From Haloferax sp. Atlit-12N (GTDB taxonomy: Archaea; Halobacteriota; Halobacteria; Halobacteriales; Haloferacaceae), in NCBI RefSeq assembly GCF_003383095.1, contig NZ_PSYW01000002.1, forward strand, positions 930,001 to 994,000: a DNA stretch of 64,000 nucleotides. The letters run 5' to 3'. Under the pieces are notes generated by a model. That model did no database searches. It was not told the origin of the DNA and saw only the letters and a program-made list of their open reading frames with translations. The position numbers and the translations under genes were made by a program. Positions 45,185-51,849 of the stretch are shown in pieces. Position 1 is the first letter of the stretch. Each line of letters begins with the position of its first letter.

Positions 45185-45490
45185 ATGAGTAAGAAAGTTG
45201 GCACTTCCGATGCACGAATCGAACTCGAAACAGTAGACCTCGCCCGAGAAAAAGCCGACTCAGTTGACTACCTCAACGAGTACCTCCTCGTCGCCGAGTG
45301 GACCACACCACGAGGATACGAGCAAACAGCCACAATCACTTGGGATTGTAGGGAAGGTGCGTGGGCGGTCGCAACTATCGACGGTGACGAACGACTTGTC
45401 AAGCTCTACGACGACTTCGACGGCGCTCTCGACCGATTCGAGGATTGTCTGGAACAGGCGGAGAAGAACAAGTCCGTCGCCTACGCCTAA
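45185..45490 (+). CDS. Small acidic protein opening the regulator operon
   Basis: 101 residues. A beta-alpha-beta type chain (LLVAEWTTPRGYEQTATITWDCREGAWAVATIDGD) ends in a helix KLYDDFDGALDRFEDCLEQAEKNK. Start at 45185, 25 bp after a clean TATA (TTTTATAAG at 45151-45159), so the transcript is leaderless. It heads a same-strand operon to 48137. Unknown function. Confidence 0.65.
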   Translation: MSKKVGTSDARIELETVDLAREKADSVDYLNEYLLVAEWTTPRGYEQTATITWDCREGAWAVATIDGDERLVKLYDDFDGALDRFEDCLEQAEKNKSVAYA

Positions 45491-45530
45491 GCGTGCTGGC
45501 TACACGAGGGTTCGATTCCTTCGGCGCTCC
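45491..45530 (+). other. T-arm-like intergenic hairpin E2
   Basis: Starts right after the stop of the preceding gene: GCGTGCTGG, then the hairpin GAGGG-TTCGATT-CCTTC, then GGCGCTCC. The stem has five pairs including one G-T. AGCG (45490-45493) can pair with CGCT (45525-45528) around it. The next gene starts 50 bp later. Confidence 0.6.
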
Positions 45531-45580
45531 TATACACCACCGAGAAACTCGCTATGCTCTAAAGACGGGAGAATCAAACT

Positions 45581-45916
45581 ATGAGTACGAAACAATTCAA
45601 CACTCACGGAAGTAGCACAGACAACTCAGTAGCAATCTCAGATAATCTCGTCAACGCCAACTCACAGGACGGCGTGTTCATCTATCGAGACGGCGACGAC
45701 CTCGCTATCGAGTCACCTGTCCAGACTGCAGAGTTCCACTTGGACGAGTTGGTCTTCATCTACGAGGGACACCTCGATGTGTTTGAGGCCGTCTTCGAAT
45801 CTGCAGGAGAGATTCACGAATTCTTCTGGACGCCACAGGGTTTCGAGGTGCTTGTCTACTACGCAGGCGAGCGGCACACAGTCCGATTCCTCATCCAAGA
45901 GGGTGATGCGTTATGA
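45581..45916 (+). CDS. Small protein of unknown function
   Basis: 111 residues, soluble, strand-rich: MSTKQFNTHGSSTDNSVAIS, FIYRDGDDLAIESPVQTAEFHLDELVFIYEG, then FFWTPQGFEVLVYYAGERHTVRFL. Its stop overlaps the cold-shock gene by 4 bp, with an in-gene ribosome-binding site GAGGGTGATG. No family recognised. Confidence 0.6.
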   Translation: MSTKQFNTHGSSTDNSVAISDNLVNANSQDGVFIYRDGDDLAIESPVQTAEFHLDELVFIYEGHLDVFEAVFESAGEIHEFFWTPQGFEVLVYYAGERHTVRFLIQEGDAL

Positions 45917-46158
45917 GTCAATTTCAGTTCGAAGGCGTGGTTGACTTCTTCAACGACACAGGTGGCTACGGTTGGATTTCCAACGAAGTCCTCGATGAAG
46001 ATGTGTTCTTTCACATGCAGGATATTGGTGGCCCTGACCTCGCTGAAGGACAGCAGGTGTCGTTCGAGTATGAGGAATCAGAGAAAGGCCCTCGTGTGAC
46101 TAACATCGAGCGGCTCTCCAATCCCGACGACCTTGACGCCGAGGGTGATGAGCGATGA
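45913..46158 (+). CDS. Cold-shock domain protein
   Basis: 81 residues. FEGVVDFFNDTGGYGWISN and VFFHMQDIGGPDLAEGQQVSFEYEESEKGPRVTNI match the CspA fold with the RNP1 (GYGWI) and RNP2 (VFFHM) strands. It binds single-stranded nucleic acid and could act as an RNA chaperone or antiterminator. Chromosomal haloarchaeal Csps are common, but here it belongs to a mobile operon with a winged helix and a TBP homologue. Confidence 0.85.
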   Translation: MSQFQFEGVVDFFNDTGGYGWISNEVLDEDVFFHMQDIGGPDLAEGQQVSFEYEESEKGPRVTNIERLSNPDDLDAEGDER

Positions 46159-46370
46159 TTCGCAAGTACACGCAGCGGGACTATGTACACATGTCCGTGA
46201 TGCGGGTGCGTGATTGGGAGTTCAACGCCCGAGATATCCAGACCACCATCGCTGACGACTACGACACAGAAGTCTCGATGGAGACGATTCGAAGTGTCCT
46301 CAAAACGCTCAGAGAAGAAGGTCTCCTGGAACTGACGGACGACGGCAATCACTACAAGCGTAACTTATAG
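46155..46370 (+). CDS. Winged-helix DNA-binding protein
   Basis: 71 residues. NARDIQTTIADDYDTEVSMETIRSVLKTLREEGLLELTDDGNHYKRNL is a full winged helix with recognition helix at about residues 40-53 and the wing at the end. It overlaps the cold-shock gene by 4 bp. Probable local transcription regulator. Confidence 0.75.
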   Translation: MIRKYTQRDYVHMSVMRVRDWEFNARDIQTTIADDYDTEVSMETIRSVLKTLREEGLLELTDDGNHYKRNL

Positions 46371-46413
46371 GCGTGCTGGTGCTACTCAGGCGGTTCGATT
46401 CCGCTATCGCTCC
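46371..46413 (+). other. T-arm-like intergenic hairpin E3
   Basis: Fills the whole gap between the winged-helix stop and the zinc-finger start. GCGTGCTGGTGCTACTCA, then hairpin GGCGG-TTCGATT-CCGCT (five pairs, one G-T), then ATCGCTCC two bases before the next ATG. Its exact fit in the gap suggests it acts on the mRNA, for example in processing or translation of the next gene. Confidence 0.6.
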
Positions 46414-46415
46414 TT

Positions 46416-46715
46416 ATGTCAGCGAAAAAATTCCGACTGACGGTTGTAACGACTACCAGAGAAAACGGCTACGACTGGAACATCGTCGAGTGTCCAGAGT
46501 GTGGTGAAAAAATCCAACAGCGCCACATCGAGGATGAGGGACGGTGGTTCCACGAGGACTTCCAAGAGGATGTGTGTCCTGCTTGCGACCAGGCGATGAA
46601 GATTGGTGACGGCCAAGACGACGAAGATGGAGATGAGGATAACAGAATCACGATGCCGACCATCAACAATTACGGCTACCCTGACCACGGAGGTGATGCT
46701 CCTGATGCAGTATGA
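46416..46715 (+). CDS. Zinc-finger protein
   Basis: 99 residues. CPECGEKIQQRHIEDEGRWFHEDFQEDVCPACDQ gives a four-cysteine zinc site. The C-terminus ends GGDAPDAV, exactly like the next gene, because the last 27 bp are a direct repeat. Probable nucleic-acid or protein-binding factor of the regulator operon. Confidence 0.7.
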   Translation: MSAKKFRLTVVTTTRENGYDWNIVECPECGEKIQQRHIEDEGRWFHEDFQEDVCPACDQAMKIGDGQDDEDGDEDNRITMPTINNYGYPDHGGDAPDAV

Positions 46716-47176
46716 ATCTCAAAAGTTACATCGTGCCAGTCGGATTCATACTCCTCTTCATCTCGTTAAGCGTAGCTAGTGTCGCTACTGGAGACCCATC
46801 GGTAAGAATCTCTCACTTAGGAGAGGCTGACGAGTTGTGGAACGACCTCGATAATTATGACGGCACAGTTGTTCTCGTCACGCTCGAAGAACCGTTAATC
46901 AAGAACGGATATACTGTCTATCGAGTTGATGACGGAGAGCGATTAGAACCGAGAACAGGTGCTGTTGAAAATCAATATCTGTTCGAGGCTGATGATGACA
47001 TAATCATCACGAACGAGTATACTGGCAAGAAGTGGGCTTTCAGAGTCCACGAACATACTGATTATAGCCCGTTCCCATACTACGGCGACTACGACTATGA
47101 GAACAACTCTGCACCGTGGGAAGGACAAAACTCTTCAACCAATTCAATCGGAGGTGATGCTCCTGATGCGGTATGA
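46712..47176 (+). CDS. Exported or membrane-anchored protein
   Basis: 154 residues. An N-terminal helix YIVPVGFILLFISLSVASVATG is followed by an outer domain (LWNDLDNYDGTVVLVTLEEPLIKNGYTVYRV) and an Asn/Ser-rich end, also GGDAPDAV. It sits between a zinc-finger protein and the TBP homologue and overlaps both by 4 bp, odd company for an exported protein. Unknown family. Confidence 0.6.
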   Translation: MNLKSYIVPVGFILLFISLSVASVATGDPSVRISHLGEADELWNDLDNYDGTVVLVTLEEPLIKNGYTVYRVDDGERLEPRTGAVENQYLFEADDDIIITNEYTGKKWAFRVHEHTDYSPFPYYGDYDYENNSAPWEGQNSSTNSIGGDAPDAV

Positions 47177-47730
47177 GTGTCGAAGCAGAGTATGAGGTTG
47201 AAGAAACCTTAGCAGTTGGTGCAGGGGAGTTACCTGTTGAAGTTGACCTCGAAATTCTCGCAGACACTATCGGTGTTGAATATGACTTAGAGAAGCCTGG
47301 ACTCGAAATCCGACCCAAGAAATCGAGACTCCCGTTGATGACTTTGTTCACCAGCGGGCGACTCATCCTGAGAGCAGGCTCGGAAGACGAACTGTTTGAG
47401 GAATTTGAAGGGATTCTCGACGGCTTCGAGGCCATCGGACTGGTGGACGAAGACCAACGAGATGATGTTGAGTTCGAGGTCTCGAATAGTGTCCTGCTCG
47501 CCGATGTTCCAACCTCGTTCAACCTCTCAACGCTTGCAGTTGGTCTCGGGTTCCAGAACGCAGAATATGAACCAGAACAACACTCTGCGATTATCTACAC
47601 AACAGACGAGTACGACTGCACCTTCTCGATATTCCACAACGGTAAGATAACCGTGGCTGGTTCACCGTCAGCAAATAGGGCCGTTGAATCGTTTGAGAAC
47701 TTCCTCGGGGAACTCGAAATCTGGATGTGA
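47173..47730 (+). CDS. Divergent TATA-binding-protein (TBP) homologue
   Basis: 185 residues with the two-fold TBP repeat. Repeat 1 has VDLEILADTIGVEYDLEKPGLEI and MTLFTSGRLILRAGSEDEL; repeat 2 has FNLSTLAVGLGFQNAEYEPEQ, SIFHNGKITVAGSPSANRAV and a helix FENFLGELE. In cellular TBP each repeat has two Phe that kink DNA. Here the first one is gone in both repeats (deleted before PGL; His in EPEQH), and the second stays (LFTSG, IFHNG). It may recruit transcription to element promoters or block the host TBP. Assignment rests on motif reading alone. Confidence 0.75.
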   Translation: MSVEAEYEVEETLAVGAGELPVEVDLEILADTIGVEYDLEKPGLEIRPKKSRLPLMTLFTSGRLILRAGSEDELFEEFEGILDGFEAIGLVDEDQRDDVEFEVSNSVLLADVPTSFNLSTLAVGLGFQNAEYEPEQHSAIIYTTDEYDCTFSIFHNGKITVAGSPSANRAVESFENFLGELEIWM

Positions 47731-47822
47731 CGATGGGTGTGTTTGATACTATCTGGAGTGGGTTCGCCTGACAATCCTGACTCTGTATAGCGTTAAGTGG
47801 GGCGGGGACTCACCATCGGTCC

Positions 47823-48137
47823 ATGACTATCTCCCACGAGCCGAGTATGGACGCCCGTGAGCCTGCGGACGATGACTTCGAGACCTTCGAGCAGTTGGAG
47901 CCAGGAGATACAATCAAATTCTTAGAGTGGCCCGTCGAGGCTCTGAGCGTAATCGGATGGGAAGAGGATGACGAGTATGGAGAGGTCGTTCGAGTCGAGG
48001 TCAACGACAAGGAGTCCTTCATCTATGAGGTGGACGGCAATCTCTGGAACTACTCTCCTGAATACGAAGGCGAGAATAATCCCTTCCCAGTCCAGAATCT
48101 CGTCCATGTTGAGGAAGTCGAAGCAGAAACAGAATAG
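47823..48137 (+). CDS. Small acidic beta-rich protein
   Basis: 104 residues: FETFEQLEPGDTIKFLEWPVEALSVIGWEEDDEYGEVVRVEV then FIYEVDGNLWNYSPEYEGE. This reads as a small beta barrel, perhaps SH3-like. It is separated from the TBP homologue by 92 bp with its own AT-rich CTGTATAGCG, so it may have its own promoter. The 23-bp element sequence follows 5 bp after its stop. Confidence 0.6.
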   Translation: MTISHEPSMDAREPADDDFETFEQLEPGDTIKFLEWPVEALSVIGWEEDDEYGEVVRVEVNDKESFIYEVDGNLWNYSPEYEGENNPFPVQNLVHVEEVEAETE

Positions 48138-48141
48138 CGAC

Positions 48142-48165
48142 AGAGAGCACAGGTCGGCTTCGGGA
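48142..48165 (+). repeat. Solo copy C of the 23-bp sequence
   Basis: GAGAGCACAGGTC followed by GGCTTCGGGA lies between the end of the regulator operon and the end of the convergent gene at 48181. Over 24 bp it is the perfect reverse complement of 45097-45120, so the pair encloses the regulator operon (45185-48137). It could be a recombination site, a terminator-linked RNA signal or a protein site. Confidence 0.75.
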
Positions 48166-48180
48166 GAACAGAGAAAGCCT

Positions 48181-48693
48181 CTAGTCGCCGCTCTTTACCT
48201 TCTTTACATACTCGACTACATCCACGACTCCGTTCTCTTCAAGCGCCCACCGAATCCCGTTCAATCGTCGGTCGTGTTTCTGGATGACTTCAGCTGCCTT
48301 GTCAATCCGAGAGCGGAGTGAATCGAGAAGTTGCTTGTTCGCCTGCGTCTTGTTCTCTACCGCACCCAAGCGTTCTTCCAGCTCATCAATCCGTGCCTCA
48401 AGTGCAACTCGTTCAGGGTCACTTTCAGACGACTCGCCGAACACATCGCCAATCAAGCCCTGTTGAATCTCCGACTCGCCCTTAGCCGTGAGGTCGTGGA
48501 CTCGGACTTCTGTTCCGTTGTCTTCTCGATACTCATACTCAACGAGACCTTCTGGTTCGAGCTTCTGGCGTACTGAATAACCAATCGCATCTGTGTCGAT
48601 GCCCGTCGATGATTTCAGGTCGGTCGTGGACAACGGCTCGTCGTTCTTGTACAACGCTTCGAGGATGAGTTTCTCTTCAATTCTGATTTTCAT
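48181..48693 (-). CDS. Winged-helix protein with coiled-coil tail
   Basis: 170 residues from the ATG at 48693 (MKIRIEEKLILEALYKNDEP). The first 70 residues are a winged helix (PLSTTDLKSSTGIDTDAIGYSVRQKLEPEGLVEYEY). Residues 95-150 form a heptad coiled coil (ALEARIDELEERLGAVENKTQANKQ). Likely a dimeric transcription regulator. It is divergent from the ATPase-like gene at 48889, with AT-rich promoter sequence between. Confidence 0.75.
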   Translation of the reverse strand: MKIRIEEKLILEALYKNDEPLSTTDLKSSTGIDTDAIGYSVRQKLEPEGLVEYEYREDNGTEVRVHDLTAKGESEIQQGLIGDVFGESSESDPERVALEARIDELEERLGAVENKTQANKQLLDSLRSRIDKAAEVIQKHDRRLNGIRWALEENGVVDVVEYVKKVKSGD

Positions 48694-48888
48694 AGTGTCC
48701 CAAGCTTGTGTCTCTAACCCTACAGGAGTAACTGAACGCCCGCAAATATCGATAGGCAATTCAGACTGATTCAGAGACCGCAACGCTCAGTCCGACATAA
48801 TTAGACCGCCTAAGACCCGTGTAGAGGAGAGGGAGAAAGTGACAATACGACAATAGTTTAATAAGGTTATGTGACAATATATTTAGAT

Positions 48889-49770
48889 ATGAGTTCTGGT
48901 TTAAATTTCAACTATGAACGAGAAGTAGAACAGTTACGAATAGCGATTGAATTCCACGAACAACAGAAAGGACGATTAGAAAGTCGGATTAGAGAGCTGA
49001 AGAACGAGTTAAAATCTGGAAGAGGCAAACTCTCTCTAGTAACAGGGGAGATGGGAGCAGGTACAACAACCTATGGTGTCCACATCGCTGAAAAAGATGC
49101 CAATCCTATCATCTCGAATCTTGAATCTCTAGAAGATGCATACTACGCAGTATCTTGGAGAGGAGTAGAAGCAATTCTCGAAGAACATCCAGAACAACAG
49201 TTCACGATTCTAATCGATGACTGCGAGAGTTTGCGTCACGAGTCGGATGGGTTTGTCCAGCAGGTGATTAAGCAAGGTCATCACATCATACTAGTTCCAA
49301 GGCATCTCAAAGATGTACATCCGTGGCTCATCGACACAGCTGATGCAGAGTATCATCTCCCCGAGCGTGGGACAGTCCAGTATATTCCAGCAGGTAGTGA
49401 TGAAGTAGAATATACAGCATCTGTAGGAACTCCACGCCGCTCGTTCAATACTTTCGAGATTCCACGGTTCGATTTCAGAAAACCACCGCAAGCGTATCCG
49501 AGAGCTGAATTTGAAGATGAAGACGATAGCGATGATGGCCCGCTAGACGATATCTTCAGCGACGACAAGATTCCGCCGCAATTCCATCTCGATGAGTTAG
49601 AACGAGAACTCGATTACAATCTTGGTCAGGTGGATGGATTCCACGACCTCGACTGGAAGTCCAAGTGCGACCTTGCTCAACTTGCAGTAGACCACGACCT
49701 CAACCGTAGTGAGTTAGAGACTGTCCTCGACCTCAATCAGGGTGACGACGCCCGTGGTGTCTCGTGTTAG
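48889..49770 (+). CDS. ATPase-like protein with degenerate Walker A
   Basis: 293 residues. A short coiled coil (residues 12-45) precedes a P-loop-like TGEMGAGTTT (52-61), where the essential Lys is Thr; the Asp pair of Walker B (ILIDDCES) is kept. ANPIISNLESLEDAYYA matches VILSNITSL of the ATPase at 42248-43642, so it is a paralogue, probably unable to hydrolyse ATP. A C-terminal acidic linker and a helical end follow. The ATG at 48889 is about 30 bp after TTTAATAAGG; an in-frame GTG at 48871 is less likely. Confidence 0.7.
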   Translation: MSSGLNFNYEREVEQLRIAIEFHEQQKGRLESRIRELKNELKSGRGKLSLVTGEMGAGTTTYGVHIAEKDANPIISNLESLEDAYYAVSWRGVEAILEEHPEQQFTILIDDCESLRHESDGFVQQVIKQGHHIILVPRHLKDVHPWLIDTADAEYHLPERGTVQYIPAGSDEVEYTASVGTPRRSFNTFEIPRFDFRKPPQAYPRAEFEDEDDSDDGPLDDIFSDDKIPPQFHLDELERELDYNLGQVDGFHDLDWKSKCDLAQLAVDHDLNRSELETVLDLNQGDDARGVSC

Positions 49771-50252
49771 AGAAATTCCTCTTCTATTTCCAACGCACGG
49801 TGTGGACTTTGCTTGGTGTGGTGATGCTTCCTATCTCTGGGACTAAGCATCACGCTCGGGGTAAACTCATCAGCATCATCGACTCCTTGAACAGAGCAAC
49901 AGCTGGTGAAGAATTGTATATTCAAATCGTCGCTGCAACAGACGAGCAAGAACGACAGGCTCGTCTCTTAATTCGGGACTTTAACGAACTAGCGTATCGT
50001 GCTGATAAACTCAAAATCGTCTCTGACTCCCGAGCCGATGTGCAGATTCGTATCGAAGAGAATTGGAACACGACCATAAAGACACGCCTCGATGGACGAG
50101 AGAAAGAGTGGTGGATTGGAGCGTTCCCACTTCCAGCGATTCGAGCAGGTGAAGCACCAGACGAGTACCACGGGTTTGAATTGGATGAGATAGATGCAAC
50201 TCCGACTACTTTAGACGACCTCGATTTCAGCGAGGGTGATGACTCATGTTAG
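49764..50252 (+). CDS. Membrane-associated protein
   Basis: 162 residues. An N-terminal helix FLFYFQRTVWTLLGVVMLPISG is followed by a soluble alpha-beta part (LYIQIVAATDEQERQARLLIRDFNELAYRADKLK, WWIGAFPLPAIRAG). A GTG start at 49764 overlaps the stop of the ATPase-like gene, with a GGTGAC ribosome-binding site just ahead. Unknown family. Confidence 0.6.
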   Translation: MLEKFLFYFQRTVWTLLGVVMLPISGTKHHARGKLISIIDSLNRATAGEELYIQIVAATDEQERQARLLIRDFNELAYRADKLKIVSDSRADVQIRIEENWNTTIKTRLDGREKEWWIGAFPLPAIRAGEAPDEYHGFELDEIDATPTTLDDLDFSEGDDSC

Positions 50253-50551
50253 ACGCTGAAACAATCGGTCGAACCCTCGGGCGTGGTCTCGCCACAATAG
50301 TCCTTGAACTTCCATCGCTAGTGAGAGTGTATGTTGCCCTGACTGCTGTACTCGCTCACTTGGGACTGCTCGTCTATCTTGTCTACATCAATATGACCTG
50401 CACAGGATGGTGTCTTGGAGCAGCCATCCATACGGAGCTCGCCAAATATGCGATACTCGGGCTACTGCTGGTTTCTGCTGTAGGATTAGTTCTGAAACGA
50501 CTACTCGATGCTCACTACCAGAGCAAGCACGCTCGTGATTCTGATGTTTGA
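50246..50551 (+). CDS. Two-helix membrane protein
   Basis: 101 residues with helices at about 24-46 (VYVALTAVLAHLGLLVYLVYI) and 66-86 (YAILGLLLVSAVGLVLKRLL), and a basic C-terminus. It overlaps both neighbours by a few bases in a tightly packed operon (48889-51363). Unknown function. Confidence 0.6.
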   Translation: MLDAETIGRTLGRGLATIVLELPSLVRVYVALTAVLAHLGLLVYLVYINMTCTGWCLGAAIHTELAKYAILGLLLVSAVGLVLKRLLDAHYQSKHARDSDV

Positions 50552-50918
50552 CGACACTCGTTCTAACCTGAAACCTGCAGGGAGTACTGCTCTCATCGGC
50601 GGCATCGTCGGGACGGTCGTGATGGCCATCGGTGGCGCACTCGGGATGACTGTTGGTGGCGTGATTGGATTCGCTGTCTCAATTGTTGCCTCTCTCGTGG
50701 CGGTCGGCATCTACCTCTTCACGCTCGATATGACGCTTCAACAGTTGGGCGTGGATACTCGACGGCATCGGCGACGATTCAAACTCGCAGTCAGGCGAGG
50801 GAAGCGAGCAGTATCGGTTGTACTCCGTAAGGCTCGTCGAGGTCTCGGCATCATCCTAAGAAGCGGGAAGAAGACAGCGAGAACAGCGTTCAAACGACTC
50901 AAAGGTGGTATCCGATGA
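50544..50918 (+). CDS. Membrane protein with very basic C-terminus
   Basis: 124 residues from the ATG at 50544. Two Gly-rich helices (LIGGIVGTVVMAIGGALGM, IGFAVSIVASLVAVGIYLF) lead to about 50 residues with over 15 Arg/Lys (RRHRRRFKLAVRRGKRAVSVV). The basic tail could hold nucleic acid to the membrane, which would suit a virion or vesicle protein. It ends GGIR like the next gene. No family. Confidence 0.6.
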   Translation: MFDDTRSNLKPAGSTALIGGIVGTVVMAIGGALGMTVGGVIGFAVSIVASLVAVGIYLFTLDMTLQQLGVDTRRHRRRFKLAVRRGKRAVSVVLRKARRGLGIILRSGKKTARTAFKRLKGGIR

Positions 50919-51241
50919 TTGGGGTAATCGTTGCTCTCCTGTCCCTTGGCGGCGCTGCCATCCTCGCATACAGACGAGATGAGGAACCCGATAGTAGCGA
51001 TATTATTGTCGTGGTCGGTGTCGAATACGATGAGGTTGAACAGGTTTTCGACTTTGAGGAAGAAGATATGAAGATACGAGGTTGTGCGTCTGAGAGGTAT
51101 TTATTCGAAGCTCTGCAGGCAACTCGTCAGAACGAAGGTCGGTTAATCATCCGAGTTCAAACCGTATTTGAGGTTCCTGAGTTTGCGATGTGGAGAGGTG
51201 CAGATGTTGTCATCGTCGGTGGTGATGGTGGTATCCGATGA
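50915..51241 (+). CDS. Small membrane-anchored protein
   Basis: 108 residues: one N-terminal helix VIVALLSLGGAAILAYRRDEE and a soluble domain with DIIVVVGVEYDEVEQVFDFEEEDMKIRG and RLIIRVQTVFEVPEF. The last 15 bp repeat the end of the preceding gene (GGIR). Unknown function. Confidence 0.55.
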   Translation: MIGVIVALLSLGGAAILAYRRDEEPDSSDIIVVVGVEYDEVEQVFDFEEEDMKIRGCASERYLFEALQATRQNEGRLIIRVQTVFEVPEFAMWRGADVVIVGGDGGIR

Positions 51242-51363
51242 GTTACTCATCCTCTGCTACTTGGGACGCAGAAGCGTATGCAGGCGGACTTCTCGTCGGT
51301 GGAGTATTCTTCGTGGGCGTGTGCGTGGGTGCAGGCGTCTCGTATGTATCCACTCGCCTGTGA
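51238..51363 (+). CDS. Very small membrane protein
   Basis: 41 residues: MSYSSSATWDAEAYAGG then a single helix LLVGGVFFVGVCVGAGVSYV. The ATG overlaps the preceding stop (ATGA) and a GGTGATGG ribosome site is in place, which supports translation. It is the last gene of the operon; the 23-bp sequence D follows 9 bp after the stop. Confidence 0.55.
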   Translation: MSYSSSATWDAEAYAGGLLVGGVFFVGVCVGAGVSYVSTRL

Positions 51364-51372
51364 ATCCGCTTT

Positions 51373-51393
51373 GAGAGCACAGGTCTGCCTCGG
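51373..51393 (+). repeat. Solo copy D of the 23-bp sequence
   Basis: GAGAGCACAGGTC followed by TGCCTCGG. It is the reverse complement, with one change in 21 bp, of the right arm of composite repeat B (61512-61532). It lies at the end of the 48889-51363 operon and just ahead of the promoter of the next gene. Confidence 0.75.
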
Positions 51394-51458
51394 TGACAGT
51401 CATCACAGGCGAAACACTCTATTTCTCACACAAATTATATGCTGGCAAGATGCCAGGT

Positions 51459-51800
51459 ATGGACCACGGTCTCGAACGAGGAGTCGGGATGATTGTCGAG
51501 ACCGTCGTTGTTGCCCTCCTGATTAGTGAACTCGTTCCGCTGCTGGTCGAACAAGGATACTTGCCACCAGGCATCTTCTGGTGGGTGATTCCTGTATCAA
51601 TCGTCTCTGCGGTGATGACTGTGGATGCATCCCGCTACTGGTCGTTCGGCTACCTCGCAGGCGTTGTCATCGGCATCTATCTCGCCATCCCAATCTTCCT
51701 CGAAGCAGGATTGCTGAGTACACTTGATATCCTGATTTACGGAGGTCTCGCAGTTGCGGCAGTTGGACTCCGAGTCAAGATACACAGTTCGGGATTCTGA
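51459..51800 (+). CDS. Four-helix membrane protein
   Basis: 113 residues from the ATG at 51459, which lies about 22 bp after a TATA-like AAATTATATG, so leaderless. Four helices: IVETVVVALLISELVPLLV, IFWWVIPVSIVSAVMTV, FGYLAGVVIGIYLAIPIFL and ILIYGGLAVAAVGLRV. A longer in-frame GTG start at 51393 would run into repeat D. Unknown family. Confidence 0.6.
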   Translation: MDHGLERGVGMIVETVVVALLISELVPLLVEQGYLPPGIFWWVIPVSIVSAVMTVDASRYWSFGYLAGVVIGIYLAIPIFLEAGLLSTLDILIYGGLAVAAVGLRVKIHSSGF

Positions 51801-51849
51801 CCAGCTGCTTGTCCAGTAGTTACAAAACACCTGAACAACATCTCCGCAT

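Noticed and set aside
45491-46413. Full tRNA genes at the GGTTCGATTCC sites
   Set aside because: No complementary 5' acceptor strand, D-arm or anticodon arm is found upstream; only the T-arm part is tRNA-like.
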